Part shown: one piece after another, positions 1 through 13,093 of the stretch
Layout of the letters: each line of letters opens with the position of its first letter
How positions within the stretch are numbered: the first letter of the stretch is position 1
Assembly: GCA_977017575.1 (NCBI GenBank)
Contig: CDRNVI010000177.1
Location: 1 to 64,000, forward strand
From: Paramoeba atlantica
Taxonomy: Eukaryota > Discosea
Direction of reading: 5' to 3'
Length of the DNA stretch: 64,000 nt
The notes under the pieces: model-generated
What the model saw: the letters and a program-made list of their open reading frames with translations, nothing else
Database searches by the model: none
What the model was told of the DNA's origin: nothing
Translations under genes and position numbers: made by a program

Positions 1-1616
1 CTCAAGTTGTAAAAAAAAGTGAAAGAAAGAAAAGACCTCTTGAAACCAAGGAAGGCTTTCCAGCCTCCAAAGGTTTCAGCAATGTGTTACACAAGATCAA
101 TTAGAACAATGTTAGACTATACCAAGGTTTAGTCATGTGCCTGAACCCAAAAACTGTTGTTGGAGCCAAGTCGAGACCAACAAAGTTAGTGGGATCACTG
201 GATTTTAGACCAGGACTTCCCAACTTCAATGAGGTTATCAAAGCAATTGAAAATGTGACTTCTCTTAAAAGGAAGATTTTTGTGAACATCAAGCAGGGCC
301 ATTTTGTGATCTCAGCGCTCAAGAACATGGATGCTGCCAGTGTAGAAAAAGAGTTTTTGAACAAAGGTGATGAATTGGCAAAAAAACTCAAGAAATCCTT
401 TGTCTGGAGGAACAATGAGGACGCAAAATTGTGAGGGCTCAAAATCAGGGTTCCCTTTAAAGCTGAGGGTGTGAAGTGGATCCAGAATCTTTTTGCTGGC
501 CCAAATTCTCTTCCAAGACATAACTTGAAGAAAGTAGTTCAAATAGCCCAGAATTGTATTGTTTTGGTTTACACCCAAATTCCCATTAACTTTGTCCATC
601 TCATCACCCACACCAAGGGGTGGTTGGGGATTAGCGATACTCAAGCTTGAGTTTCTGTTAGGACCCCAGCAAGGCCCTTTGATAAAGTGGTGAAATGCCC
701 CACTTGCCAAATTAACCATCCTGCTTGTTTGGATTGTTTATTTGAAATTTTACAAAAAAAGGATTCAAGTGAAGTTGGCAATATGATAAGAACAGAAATG
801 TACTCGATCAACACCTGTGACCCCAAAGGAGTTAAGATAAGAAATCAAGCTGCCAGAGATGGTGTGCAATTTAACTTCATCTTGCCTGAAGGAGTCCCCT
901 CATCCTGTACCCCCCTTGGTAATACTGGTGGGTCTATGGTGGTGGGCCCTGAGAGAATAGATCAAACTTCCCCCAAGTTACAAGCTTCTAAGCCTTCTGA
1001 AGGTCTCTCCCCCATTGGAGTTAAAAAAGATGGCTTAAATTTACCTACACATAATGCTGGTGGCCAAGGGTTGGTATCTCATTTGCCTAATGTTATTCCT
1101 GCTGAACCTACCCCTCTGAAGGGCCCCCCTCCTGTGAAGAAGAGCCATGAAGCTATATCCAACAATTTCAAAGTACCTTCTTCCACAACTAAGGGATCAG
1201 CTGTCCAAAGGAGTTCCTCTGTGGGTCCAATCAAGCATGATGCTGCAGCTCTGATTAAGACAAGTTCATTTTCTCCCATCAGGACCAAAACCTCTTCTAA
1301 AATTAAAATGATAAATGGGATCAGCAAATAAGTTAGTGGATTCTCAGTGCCCCCCATATTGCCAGCCCAGCAATCACAAGCTCAACCAAAAAAAAAGGGT
1401 ACCCAGACATCAGTGAACACATGTTCCAACCCAGTAGTCTCTTCCTTTAAGTCTGCTTCTTCACATCCAAAAGAGACTGTGGGCAAGTCAAGAAATTGCA
1501 CTGATTCTGTGATCCAGAAGAAGGAGAACAGAAGAAGCCAACCTGTTTCTGACCCTGCTCCTATCTTCATCAACAAAGAAGACTTACTGTTTGAAAATGG
1601 ATTGGTGGAGGAACCT

Positions 1617-1634
1617 AACAATAGAAGGGAGGTG
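1617..1634. repeat. Target-site duplication, left, of SINE1 copy A
   Basis: These 18 bases (beginning aacaatagaaggg) recur exactly at 2053-2070 on the other side of the SINE. The second LINE copy has the site once, at about 31044-31062, so the empty site is visible in this same window. Confidence 0.93.
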
Positions 1635-2052
1635 GTTGGCACCCGTAGTTTAGTCGTAAATTCAACTATGTCCAACCCCGGGGGGGCGAGTTCAAATCCC
1701 AGTTTTTCAATATTATGGAAAATTTTTCTGGTGCTGTAGAGTGATTTGATTGGAGTGAGGAGCTCTTGAAGAAGTGTGAAAATCAGAACAGGTTACATCT
1801 CAGCCCTGTCTGCTAAAAAGTTGAAGATAAATTCCCTTGGAAGGAACTTTGGATTATTCTCCCTTCTGATGTGCATCCTCCAGCCTGAACTTGCAGAAGT
1901 TCTAAAGTTCAGCATAAAGACCGACTGAACTAAGCTGAAGTTTAAAACTTCACCTCTTGTTAGAGGTTAAAAACAAACATAATTTAATGTAATTCAAATG
2001 GCTTAAATTAAGAACTACTAATTGAATAAAGTCTGCCTCAAAAAGAAAAAAA
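1635..2052 (+). mobile_element. SINE1 copy A, tRNA-derived SINE
   Basis: The head has RNA polymerase III promoter boxes: an A box (tagtttagtcg, near 1646) and a B box (gagttcaaatcc, near 1689). The body carries the segment ccctgtctgctaaaaag near 1805 that is shared with SINE2. The tail has AATAAA near 2026 and ends in an A-rich run. It is inserted in LINE copy 1 ORF1 with an exact 18 bp duplication. SINEs have no coding capacity and are moved by LINE proteins. Two further copies lie at 27754-28197 and 36486-36908. Confidence 0.92.
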
Positions 2053-2851
2053 AACAATAGAAGGGAGGTGAAATCAATGTTCAAGAAATTGAACCTGAAC
2101 ATCAAATGGGCAAGTGCAACTGAGGATTTCGGAAGAGTTAATGAGGGGTTGGAGAATGGCTCAATTTTCCCAAAGGATAGGAGATTAAGGTGTCAAGCTT
2201 TCTATTTGGTTGAGTACCTTGTGAAGACAGGATGCACTAAGAGGAAGAAGGGTGGATCAGAAGAGGTGATTAATGTTAGAGTAGGGTGGGAGAAAGGAAA
2301 GAATGAGAGTGAAGAGGAAAAAGGAAAAATATTGCAAAAGAAAAGAAAAATCACACAAGAAAAGGAGAGTGGGGAAAGAAAGTTGGTGAATTTTCCAAAT
2401 GAGGAAGGGGTGGGTGTTGTTCATCCACTTATGGAAAAATCCAAGGAAAGAAGTGGTGGTGTCCAAGACAGTGTCCCCTTTTCCTTTTTGTTTGAAGGGT
2501 CAGATATGAGAGTGGAAGGAGAAGAGGAGGAAGAGGGGGATGCTATGGAGATCGAAATGAACAAGGAGTTTGCCAGAACAACCCAAGCAAGGAGAGAGAG
2601 TGAGGGAGGGAAGTCAGTCATTTAAAAAAAAAAAAACACAAAAACATAAAAACACAAAAACACAAAAACACAAAAACACAAAAAAAAAACAAAAAAAAAA
2701 ACAAACAAACAATGCTAAACTTAGGAAGAAGAAGAATAAGAAGAGAAAGGAAAAGGGATTGGTGGATATTAGAAGTAGCTTTGGTGTGGGCCCCCAGGTA
2801 GCTCCTCCCCCAACAACAAACTTGCCTAATGTATCCCAGTCAGAGTGCCTC

Positions 2852-3475
2852 TGAGGAGGGGAGCAGGATCAACAGAGAAAACAAGAGAAAAGAAAGAGAA
2901 ACAGAAACTCTGGATCAAAACCTTTATGGGAAAGATTCCCAGCCAACACAAACAGAACAAGAAAACAACAACAAAGAAACAGAAAAGCAAGAAAAAGAAC
3001 AACAAAAGGAATCACAACTGAGAAAAGCACAGAATCACTGAAACTCAACTTAAATTGGAATCCCAAGCCTACACAGCAACCAAAGAAGGAAGAAAGCAAC
3101 AAAAGATGATGACAACAAAAAAAGAGAACAGAAAGCAAGCAAGGCAAGCCAAAAGATCACAAAGGAAAGCAAAGAGAGAGAGAGAAAGCAACAAGAAAGC
3201 AGAAAGAAAGCAGAAGGCAGCAAAGTGGCAAGAAAAAAGGGCAAAAAACGTGAATGTGAAAACTGAATAAAAAGAGCACTAAAAATCTTGTGATTTTGGC
3301 TAAAATCATGATAAAATGGTGCGTGGCTGTCTGTGAGGCTCAGGGCTCTCCGAAAGGACCAAAACTCATGATAAAAGGCATCAAGGAAGCTCAGGAAAGG
3401 CTCAGGGAGGCTCAAGGAACTGAAAAGGCACTGAAAGGCACAACTTCCATGTTGGAAGCAGGTCTCACCCCAACA
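2852..3475 (-). mobile_element. Solo LTR of the Ty3/gypsy family
   Basis: This 624 bp sequence is a close relative of the LTRs at 6231-6855 and 19246-19870, in the same orientation. It is flanked by a 4 bp target duplication CCTC (2848-2851 and 3476-3479), and the uninterrupted LINE site is visible in copy 2 near 31848. A single LTR with a target duplication and no internal region is the usual result of recombination between the two LTRs of one element. Confidence 0.9.
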
Positions 3476-6230
3476 CCTCCCCCCAGGTCCTCCGAGTGAG
3501 CCTGGAGTTGACCCTCATGATAGGTCCTCAGCTAATTTAAGTGAGAGTGATGAATGTAGGTTTCCTGATGCATGTGTTATTTCTTGGAACATGAATGGGA
3601 TTTAAAATTTTGAAAAATTGAGAATCCTTCAGAAGATGGCTGGGAGTTGTTGGCCTCTTTTCATTTTGATTCAAGAATATCACTCTGATTTTGAATGTGA
3701 CCTCAATCTCATCAGGAACCAATTGAGGAAGTATATCTGGTTGAGAGACAACTCCTCTGGAAAGAGGAGGGGTCTGCTCATTGGAGTTAGGTGGATGGAG
3801 GGGGTGAAAGAGATCTCTCCCTGTTTCTTTGATCAGACCATGAGTGGATTATTTGGTGTTCATGTGACTATTGGATCAACGAACTATTCTGTCCTGAATA
3901 TATACCGTCACCCTGACCTCAAAGTAGCCACCATTTTGCAGGAGGCCACTTGATTCTTTGGCCAGAACCCCAGGAGCATAAATATCTTTGGGGGTGATTT
4001 CAATTGGGATGTGAAGGAAAAACAGATGGGGGAAATTGAAAAGTGTTGTGCTTCTCTCCATATGTTATGCTTGAAATGGGATGAACCCACCCATTATAAA
4101 GGGAGGTGTATCGACCATATCTTCTTCTTGTCCAAGGCTCCATTAAAACATTTGTTTATCAATGCCATCCTGTCCAGCTTTAAAGATCATGCACTGCTGA
4201 TTGGAGGATCCTCATTTAAGGAATGGGAGATTCGGGCGAATAAGAAATCCATTCCTAAGTATCTGATTAATGATCATGGGTTCATCAACACTCTTATTGA
4301 GAGGATGGGTACCTTCTCCAAGGGTGATGATTCCAACGAGTTTTTGACCAGATTTAAGACCACAGCTTGGGAATTAGTTCCCTACTGGAGAGAAAGAAAC
4401 ACTGAGGCAGCATTGTTTAGAGAACTGTGGAAGATCCACTCTCTTGTAAGATCCCTTCACAATTCTCACATTCTTAGGAAATCTACTGTCCAGAGGCCAT
4501 ACTCTTCCCTTGAAATGGGTCTGTTGGACCAGGCCTCCCTTGGTTGGAAGGGTCTGAAGGAAGGGAAGTTGTGAAGGAGAGAAATAATCCCTAGAATGAT
4601 TTCTGCAGCACTCAAGAAGATTGAATGTATTGAAGGACAGTTGGGGATCTTTATTAACAGTCACCCTGTGAGGCCTAAAGCAAGATCATCCCCAAGGGTT
4701 AAAGGAATTGTTGTGGATGGGGTCATTTCCAGAGATAATGGTGTGGTCCAGAAAGCAATTAAAGAATTTTGGGGGAATCTTTTGGGCTCAGTGAGGCCAT
4801 ACAACAAGGACTCTCTCCAGAAGCTGATTGAGAACCATAAACCTCGGTTTCTTAAGGTTGATTACCATGTTGTTAATGGGGCCAAGGTTGATAAACTGCT
4901 GCGATAGTGCAATAATTCAAGTGCTGGCCCAGATGGTATCCCCTTTGCTCTCTACAGAGTGACAAGTGAACAACTGTGTGATATGTGGTGTGAACTTATC
5001 CAAAGAGCTGAGGAATCAATGGATTTCCTTGAGTCGTTTGGGGAGAGTCAACTTGTGTTACTACCTAAGATTGAGAATATTCCTCGTCCTGACCAATTTC
5101 AACCAATAAGTATTACCAATTCTGATTATTGGATTGTGATGAGATATTGGGCCAAATGGCTAATGGAGAGTGCCAGAGAGGTGATTTCCCCAGAACAAAA
5201 TGCTATGTTTGCTGGAAGGTCCATTGATAATGCAGTGGAATCAATACATGATGGGTTTATGGAAGCAGTGGCAGAGGGCAAGGACATGACCATCCTCCAA
5301 ACTGATTTCTGTAAGGCCTATGATTATGTTAACTGTGAAGCCCTTATGGAGTTGCTGATTGGATTGAATGCTCCACTCCAAGCCCTTGAAGTTGTATTTA
5401 AAGTTCTGCAAGAGTCAGATACATAGCTCCCAACTGTAGGATCGAATGATAAGACACAGAAGGAAGCCATCAAGAGCCAGACTGGTGTGTGACAAGGCTG
5501 CCCCATTTCACCTCTTTTGTTCATTATTCTTTTTGATGTTTTATTGGTTAGTTTGAACAATGGGGGTGACCTTGAGAAGCTTGCTGGGTTCATGGATAAC
5601 TTAGCCTTTCTCCTTCACAGAGTCTAATCCATAAATTCCTTAACCTTAATCTTCCAAAAATATGAACAAGGAACCAGAGCCAAACTCAACTACAACAAAT
5701 GCTTTGTATTGTCAACTGAAAAATTCTCTCCTGTGGGCCCTTGGGCTGAAATGCCTTCAGCTAATTATTTGGGAGAGGAGACTGTGTACTTGGGAGTTAC
5801 AATTTCTTGAAGAATGAACCCAACTAAAGACTGAGAAGGAGTGATCAAGAAAATGTGGAAAGTTGGAACAGCAATTAAGCAAAGAAAAGGCAGCTTCAAG
5901 GAGAGAGTCCAGATGATCAATACTTACCTTATTCCTTGTATAGGTTATTTGGCAAGATTCAAGCTTATCTTGAAAGTTGTCTCCTTGAAGATGTGGAAGG
6001 CCATTCATTCAGCCTTAGGCACATATGCAAATCTAAAGTCCTGTGTAATGACCTCCCTTCATCCCCCTTTCTTTGAAAAACCCCAAGTTAGACACCCTAT
6101 TCTGTTTAACTGGGCTCTGCTGATATCAAGGAAACCTCTCCAAGATCATTATAGGAATCCATTGTCCATTGGGGCTATGAAGATTGATGCTTTGGAAGCT
6201 AGTGGTGCTATCTCAGAACAAGTGAGGATG

Positions 6231-6855
6231 TGTGAGGAGGGGAGCAGGATCAACAGAGAAAACAAGAGAAAAGAAAGAGAAACAGAAACTCTGGATCAAA
6301 ACCTTTATGGGAAAGATCCCCAGCCAACACAAACAGAACAAGAAAACAACAACAAAGAAACAGAAAAGCAAAAAGAAGAACAACAAAAGGAATCACAACT
6401 GAGAAAAGCATAGAATCACTGAAACTCAACTCAAATCAGAATCCCAAGCCTACATAGCAACCAAAGAAGGAAGAAAGCAACAAAAAATGATGACAACAAA
6501 AGAAGAGAACAGAAAGCAAGCAAGGCAAGCCAAAAGATCACAAAGGAAAGCAAAGAGAGAGAGAGAGAGCGACAAGAAAGCAGAAAGAAAGCAAAAGGGG
6601 CAAAGTGGCAAGAAAAGGGGGCCAAAAACGTGAATGTGAAAACTGAATAAAAAGAGCACTAAAAATCTCGTGATTTTGGCTAAAATCACGATAAAATGGC
6701 GCGTGGCTGTCTGTGAGGCTCAGGGCTCTCCGAAAGGACCAAAACTCATGATAAAAGGCATCAAGGAAGCTCAGGGAAGGCTCAGGGAGGCTCAAGGAAC
6801 TGAAAAGGCACTGAAAGGCACAAGTTCCATGTTGGAAGCAGGTCTCACCCCAACA
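6231..6855 (-). repeat. 3' LTR of the gypsy element
   Basis: It is 625 bp long and nearly identical to 19246-19870. On the plus strand it starts TGTGAGGAGG and ends CACCCCAACA, so on the element's own strand it runs TGTTGGGGTG to CCTCCTCACA. Confidence 0.95.
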
Positions 6856-6866
6856 CCTCCCCCCTT
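6856..6866 (-). promoter_or_regulatory. Polypurine tract of the gypsy element
   Basis: On the minus strand an all-purine stretch (aaggggggagg) abuts the start of the 3' LTR. This is the standard position for the primer of plus-strand DNA synthesis in LTR retrotransposons. Confidence 0.85.
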
Positions 6867-7447
6867 GAAACAAAACAAGAGTGTGGGGTTGCAGGCGCCA
6901 AGAGAAAAGAGGCCAGAAACTCAACAGGGTCCAAAAAGATGAAAGAAATCCATGGGAATCCACAAAATCAGAATCAATTCTCCAACCAAGCAATCAAAAG
7001 AAGGGAATCAGCAGCAGAAGACCCAAGGAATCAATTCGGGGTGTCAACAAATCGCAAAATGCAGCTCACCAAGGGGGATGACAGGAGAATAAAACAAACA
7101 AAACACAAAACAAAACACAGAAAAGAGAACAAACACAAAACACAATGGCTGGGGACTTACTTGAAAAAAAAAATGTTTTGATATATTTAGGACCTCTGTC
7201 CAGGGAAACCAGTAAACCCAAATCTTCATCATATTTACAGCATTCACAATATTTACAGTCTCCCAGGGCAGAAGGAAGCATAACAGGATTGCAATTCTTG
7301 AAACCAATATCCCAAACCAGTCACATAGTCAAAACAATCTTCGAAATTGATTAATAGCAAAGACAACCAAATCTCAAACAACAAAAGAAAGAAAACAACT
7401 CAATAAAAAGAAGCAATGGGGGTCATCCAACCACAAAAGTTAGTTTC

Positions 7448-8485
7448 TCATCCCAGAAAGTCTGAATCCGAGTCCTCGTCCAATACCAGCCCGTTCGACT
7501 CAAAACTTTCCTTTTCACTTGTCTCCATTTCTGAACCTGGACTTTCTTTTCTTTCACTTAATTCTCCCTCAAATCTTGAATCTTCCTCTTCCAACTCAAT
7601 ATCAGAACTTGATTCTTCTTCTCTACCTACCGCTGAAGTGATTGCATTTGTTCTCCTAAACTGGAAAAGAAGGTGATTTCCTTTCAATGAAGCTGCTCCA
7701 ACCCATGAATTCTTCTTTTGGCCATAACCTAACCATTCAACTAAATATTCTTTTTTCTCATTACCTCTTTCAGCAAGTATTTTTGTTATCTCAACTCCTG
7801 GTACATCTCGCAAAGTTGTGACTCTACATTTCTTAACTCTTCTGACATTCATGAGGTGCGGCAGCATTTCTTGAGAATGGATGTTTCTGAGGGCAACAGC
7901 ATGATTATTGGGCTTTTCTACCACCTGGTAAATTACATTCCCATATCTTGGTAATAATTTCGGGTTGAGGCCTTTCTTCTTGAGTTTCCTCTCACACAAA
8001 ACTAAATCTCTGACCAGCAAAGTTTCTCTCACAGGGTTTCTTTTCTCCTGATCCAACTGTGATTTCTTCCTTGAAGAACTAACATGTTCCCTAACTAATT
8101 CGAAAATCACAGGCAATTCCTGTTGTAAAGATTTAATATACTTGCTTCTTGTCATTGTGGGTCTGGATGCAATGTCCCAATGAACTTCCAAGGGTAATAT
8201 GGCCTGTCTTGCAAACATTAGAAAATAAGGAGTGAAATTTGTTGTTGAACTCTGGGCGGTGTTGAATGCAAGCTGCAAAAGCGGTAAGAATGTGTTCCAA
8301 TTATCCTGTCTTGTGTTAACATAAGCTTTGAACATGTCCTTGAGTGTTCTCCAGGGTCTCTCGACCACTCCATTTGCTCTTGGGTTGAAACTAGTTGTGC
8401 ATTTCAGGTTCACTCCCATCATCTTTCCAAACTCAGTGGTCAGTTTTGCATCAAATTCACGTCCCTGATCTGAAATAATCTTCAC
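7448..8485 (-). pseudogene. Gypsy integrase core, C-terminal region and chromodomain
   Basis: The integrase core is recognised from SDQGREF followed by NPRANGVVERPWRTLKDM, the second half of the DDE catalytic region. The C-terminal region resembles the GPY/F module (LLPRYGNVIYQV). A chromodomain follows, with EYLVEWLGY and NSWVGAASL. Chromodomains of this family guide integration towards marked chromatin. A Ser/Glu/Asp-rich acidic tail follows. It is part of a broken retroelement. Confidence 0.9.
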
Positions 8486-8614
8486 TGGGCAGCCGAAAGT
8501 ACAGACATAATCCAGCAGTTTGTTTGCAGTAAGAATGGCTGAAACTCCTTTTGTTACATAGAATCTGTGAAATTTTGTGAACCTGTCTGAAATATTTAGA
8601 ATGTGGTTGTTGCC

Positions 8615-11600
8615 TCAGGCTGTCCTGCTGACTTGGGTGTTATCAACATGCAAAATGATTCCTGGAAATCCCTCTGGTTCTATTTCTTCTCCAGCTGGAG
8701 GTTGGTCCACTCTTCCAGTTTTGTTGAGTTGGCAAGTTAAGCAAGTTCTGCAAAATTGTTGCACCACAGTGTACATCTTTGGGAAATAGAATCTGGATTT
8801 GATTTTTAAGTAAGTTAATAAACCTCCAAGATGTCTGGCGATTGGGTCAACATGAAATTGGAGAAGTGCTGCACCTATTAAATGGTCAGGAAGTACTGCT
8901 GGTGGAAGTGCATTTGGGAGGACATTTGGGTCTACTTTTCTGAGAATCCCATCTGCAAGGTAAAAATCTCCTTCCTTTCTCTGCAATCTGTTCTTCTCAT
9001 TCTTATCTTTTGGCCATTTTCCTGTTTCCAATCTTCTCTTAATTGATTTGATCCAGTTATCCTTATCCTGTTCTTTGATTAGTTTCCTATCATCTATTAA
9101 GAATTCTGATGGGTGTTTGCTCTTGTAATCTGTTAATGGTTTGTTAGTTTCACTTTCCTCTTCTGAATCTTTTCCTTTTCCTGATTCTGAATCTTGTTCT
9201 TCTTCACTTATCTCCATTCCTTTACTTTCCACTCTCTCCTTCTGTTTTCTAGTTCTCAATCTGTGAGTCACGGTTTCGGAAGATTCCTGGACAGGCTGGC
9301 ATGGCTCAGACAACACATTCGTACGTTCACAGCGCAATTTGTGAGTATCAGGATTCTCATAAAGATTTTGAGTATCAGGATCTCCACTAACCAACTGAGA
9401 AGAACAATTTTCAGAATTGAAACCAGCAGGGGTTTGTACATCATGAATATTGACACTCTCAGGCTTATCGCTTGTCTCAACAGAACGGCTACCATCATTG
9501 GGTAGGTTTCTACATCCATCTCCACCAGATGGACACCATTTCATACCATCAACATGGGTTTTCTTTTTCAAATCACACAATGATTCTTGAACTGCCGGTC
9601 CCAGGACTTTGTCTTCCACTCTCAAACCTGGAAGAGGGGCTGTGCCAAACACAAATTCTCTTCCGTCTATCTCATATCGTTTCCCAGAACGTTTCCAATT
9701 GACTTGAGCATCCATTTCAACTTCCCTTGAGTCCTCATCAACATTGGATTCCTTATGTGCTTGGAGAACAGAAACTGGATTGACTGAAATACAGTCTCCA
9801 TCACCCAAAGCAGGATTCCTGTCAGACCCTTGATTCATCTCATTCTCCTTCATTAGATCAAACAAAGGGTCTCCAGTCAAAGAGCCATTCATAATCCCCA
9901 ATTCAGTTGAACTTGAATCCTCAATTATCTGGAGTTCAGAGTATGATTGACCTGAGGACTCTTGGTTTGTTGTTGGCCTCTGGACACCCAAATCCTGAAT
10001 CTTGCATTCCCTAGGACCGACTTTTACTCTCAAATCTTGAATGCACAGACTTCTTTCCCCAAGTTTTCGAATATCATCTTTCTCACTACTATAAACAGGT
10101 TTAGAAGACCCAACAAGTTCTGGAGAGCAAGGAGTTTCTTCTAATGGTTTATCTCTCAATTCTTCCAACTGGATTGACTTTTTTCTTCTTGGTTTCTTTG
10201 TAGAAATTGCGTTCACCATCATACCACTTTTCTTCTCTGAGACAGGTTCAAATATCCACTCTGTACAACTTCCATCACTTGAAGTTCTCACCACCAAGTC
10301 ATATCCTGTTATTGGCTGATTTTCCACAATAGAGTTAACTGTATGGTTCAGTTTTCCTCTGAGGTTACCAACTCGTTCATCCACATCAGTTCCTTGGCCC
10401 GGAAATTGAAGAGGCAAATCACCAATCTTCCCACAATATTCAGGAGGATCACCTTCATATTTCACATAATTGGCTTGACTCAATGCATCAGGACCGGTCA
10501 TTTTACTTCCAGGAGCATGCATAATGTGCATATCATAACCCAACAGGCGAGTGGCTAATTTGTCAAGTGTCTGACTTGTCAAAGGAGTCTTAAATGTTGT
10601 CACCAAAGCCAAATGGTCTGTATACACATAGAAAGAGCGCCCATGGACATACTGTCTGAAATAAGTAACAGCCCAAACAACACCAATACATTCCAAAACA
10701 GAAGCTGTCATCTTCTTCTGTGCAACTTTGAGGGGAGCACTTGCAAAGGCAATCACTCTGTGATGCTCATTTTCATCCAACTGAGTAAGGATTGCGCCCA
10801 AACCGTTCTTGCTGGCATCAACATGAACATGGAAAGGTTTCTCAAATTCAGGGTAAGCCAACATGGGAGGTTCTGCCAAAGCTTTCTTGATAGATTCAAA
10901 TTCCTCAATGTGATCTTCTTCCATCTTGAAAGGCTCTTTCCCATGCAACAACTTCCGGAGATTAATCGTTTTTGATGAAGTATTCTGAATAAATTTTGCA
11001 ACCCAGGTAACAAGTCCCAAAAATCGGTGCAAGGCAGGTCGATCCTCTGGCATTGGGTAATCAAGAATTGCAGACACCTTCTTAGGATTTGGAGAAACAC
11101 CATCACCAGAACAGATGTGTCCGAGAATCTCGAATTCAAGTTGAGCAAATGAACATTTCTTAGTATTCACCATAAGGCCCGCATCTCGCAATCTCTGGAG
11201 CAATTGTTTGATTTTTTCAATGTGCTCTTCTTCCGTTTGGGAGAAAATAACAATGTCATCAACATAAACCATACAACAATCCCAAAGCATTCCATCCAAG
11301 ACTTTCTCAATAAATCTTTGTTGAGTTGCAGGAGCATTAGTCAAACTGAAAGGCATACTGATCCACTGCCAAAGACCATATTTCGAAATGAAAGCAGTTT
11401 TCTCTCTATCTTCCTTACTGATTGGAATGGACCAGAAAGCAGAGCTCAGATCAACAGTTGAGTAATATTTTGCATTCCCCAAGGTGTTCAAAATATCATT
11501 CAAACTAGGCAAAGGATAGGCATCTTTCTTGGTGACTTTGTTGAGGTGTCGATAGTCAATACAAAATCGAATTTTTCCGTCTTTCTTATCAACCAAGTGG

Positions 11601-12208
11601 ATTGGGGCTGCCCAGGGAGAGTTTGAGGGTTCAATCACATTTCTTTTGTGCATATCCGAAATATGGCCATGAATCAATTGGTCTTGAGTGAAAGTCGTCT
11701 TCCTCACTCTTTCTCTGATTGGTTGGGTGCCAGGTTCCACCTCGATTGGGTGTTCGGCTAAGGTTGTTCTTTGGAGTTTCTCTTGTTTAGTCCAAACATC
11801 CTCATAGTCCATCAAGGTTTGCATCAACTTTTTCAACTTGTCAGGCTTCAAAACACAACCCTCCAGTTTGAATTCATTTAGGATCTTCGGAAAATCAGCA
11901 TGAAAATCTTCCAATTCTTCCTTTGTGACACCCTTGTCACTCCTATCTCTGGCAGCAGCGGCTCTTTTGACAAGAATTGCATTCAGAATATTGGTATCTT
12001 CCAAAGTCATTTCATCATCATCATCTTCCACCAGTACACTCTTCAAATTCTTGAAATCATCAATGGGACTAGTCTCATTGGGATCATCAATGGACTCGAG
12101 GGTGCGCTCTTGGAAAAGATTGGAGTCTGGGATCTCAGTAATTATGATGTTGTCAAAATCACTTTTCTCACAATAAACAACACGAGCAATTGGCTTGGAA
12201 TTGTCCAA
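8615..12208 (-). pseudogene. Gypsy pol: reverse transcriptase, RNase H, long spacer, integrase zinc finger
   Basis: In order, the reverse transcriptase has VDKKDGKIRFCIDYRHLNK, MPFSLTNAPATQQRF and the catalytic YVDD (about 11.7-11.2 kb). A Ty3-type RNase H follows with HVDASKNGLGAIL and YTDHLAL (about 10.85-10.55 kb). About 530 residues of unrecognised polar sequence come next, and then the integrase HHCC zinc finger (FHVDPIARHLGG, then CRTCLTC) near 8.87-8.7 kb. The spacer is unusual, since RNase H and integrase are normally separated by a short linker. It is part of a broken retroelement. Confidence 0.92.
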
Positions 12209-13093
12209 TCAGACTTCTCGAAAGCGAGGATTCGAAATGGCAACATAAGATTCTCCACCCTCCATTCTTACTAGGCCCTCTTGGAGTACGAGATCTTGAC
12301 AATATCTATGGACTGGCATGACATAACCATCACTTTCGCCTTGGTAATTTGTATCTTTGGACATTTTTTCAGAAACTTTCAATTTCACAACTCTTCTTGA
12401 ACGGGGTGGGATTTTCACAGCTTGTGGGTAAAGAAGAGCAACAGGTCGAGGATTGGGAACTACGCTTGCAATGACAGTTTCCTTTTTCTTTTTCACAGAG
12501 AAGGGAACAGGAGTACCACCATAAGGAATCACGAATCCACGGCTGTTCATAATATCCAAACCCACATCAACTTGGTAACCCAGGCCCAAAATCACGTTCA
12601 AAGTCAAATTGTTCAAGACAGAGAAATAAATGTTCCTCTTCACAGATCCCAAAACAACTGGCAAGGCTACTCTCCCCAAACGTTGTAAAGCATCACCACC
12701 AGCAGAGAGAAATCGACTCAAATGTCTTGCTTTTTCTAAGGTTAAGTGACTAAAATGTTTCTGGTAAAAATCACTGCTAATGCAGTCAACTGTCGCTCCA
12801 GAATCGATTGCAAACACCACTTCTTTGTTCCCCAATTTTCCTTTCACCAATAAGGGTGTATCAGTGTTAAGTTCAACCACATCAATTTCGAGGTGGTTTT
12901 CCGCTTCTTCTCTTTGTTTTGTCACTTCCACTGGGTTGGGAGGGCCTTGAATCACCGAAACAGATTGTGTCTTGACTTGTGAGTCCTTTAATTGGAGATT
13001 TGGTTGAGCAGGTGGTGCAGCACAAGTCAGGGGAAGTTGCACTTCAGATTGGGGAAATTGAGAGGTTTGACATCGAGATTGTTGAGAAACCAA
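12209..13093 (-). pseudogene. Gypsy protease region
   Basis: A retroviral-type aspartic protease is recognised from VVFAIDSGATVDCISS (catalytic DSG) and, downstream, NVILGLGYQVDVGLDI, the ILG motif of the flap-distal half. The N-terminal side is rich in Gln and Pro. The region between the protease and the reverse transcriptase is long and unassigned. It is part of the broken gypsy element. Confidence 0.88.

Larger units (their letters stand above)
135..2625 (+). pseudogene. LINE copy 1 ORF1 (nucleic-acid-binding protein), broken
   Basis: This is the counterpart of the intact ORF1 at 29512-31614. It keeps recognisable blocks: the N-terminal region, a zinc-binding-like cluster CX2CX3HX2CX2C near 696-740, the Ser/Pro/Lys-rich middle and the Lys/Glu-rich tail ending at 2625. 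The frame is interrupted by stops such as the TGA at 432-434, which is a Trp TGG in copy 2, and the TGA near 648, which is CGA in copy 2. A SINE at 1635-2052 splits the tail. No product is expected. Confidence 0.85.

Noticed and set aside
7145-7354. Plus-strand frames antisense to the gypsy element
   Set aside because: They are shadows of the minus-strand element and its 3' untranslated region, with no independent support.
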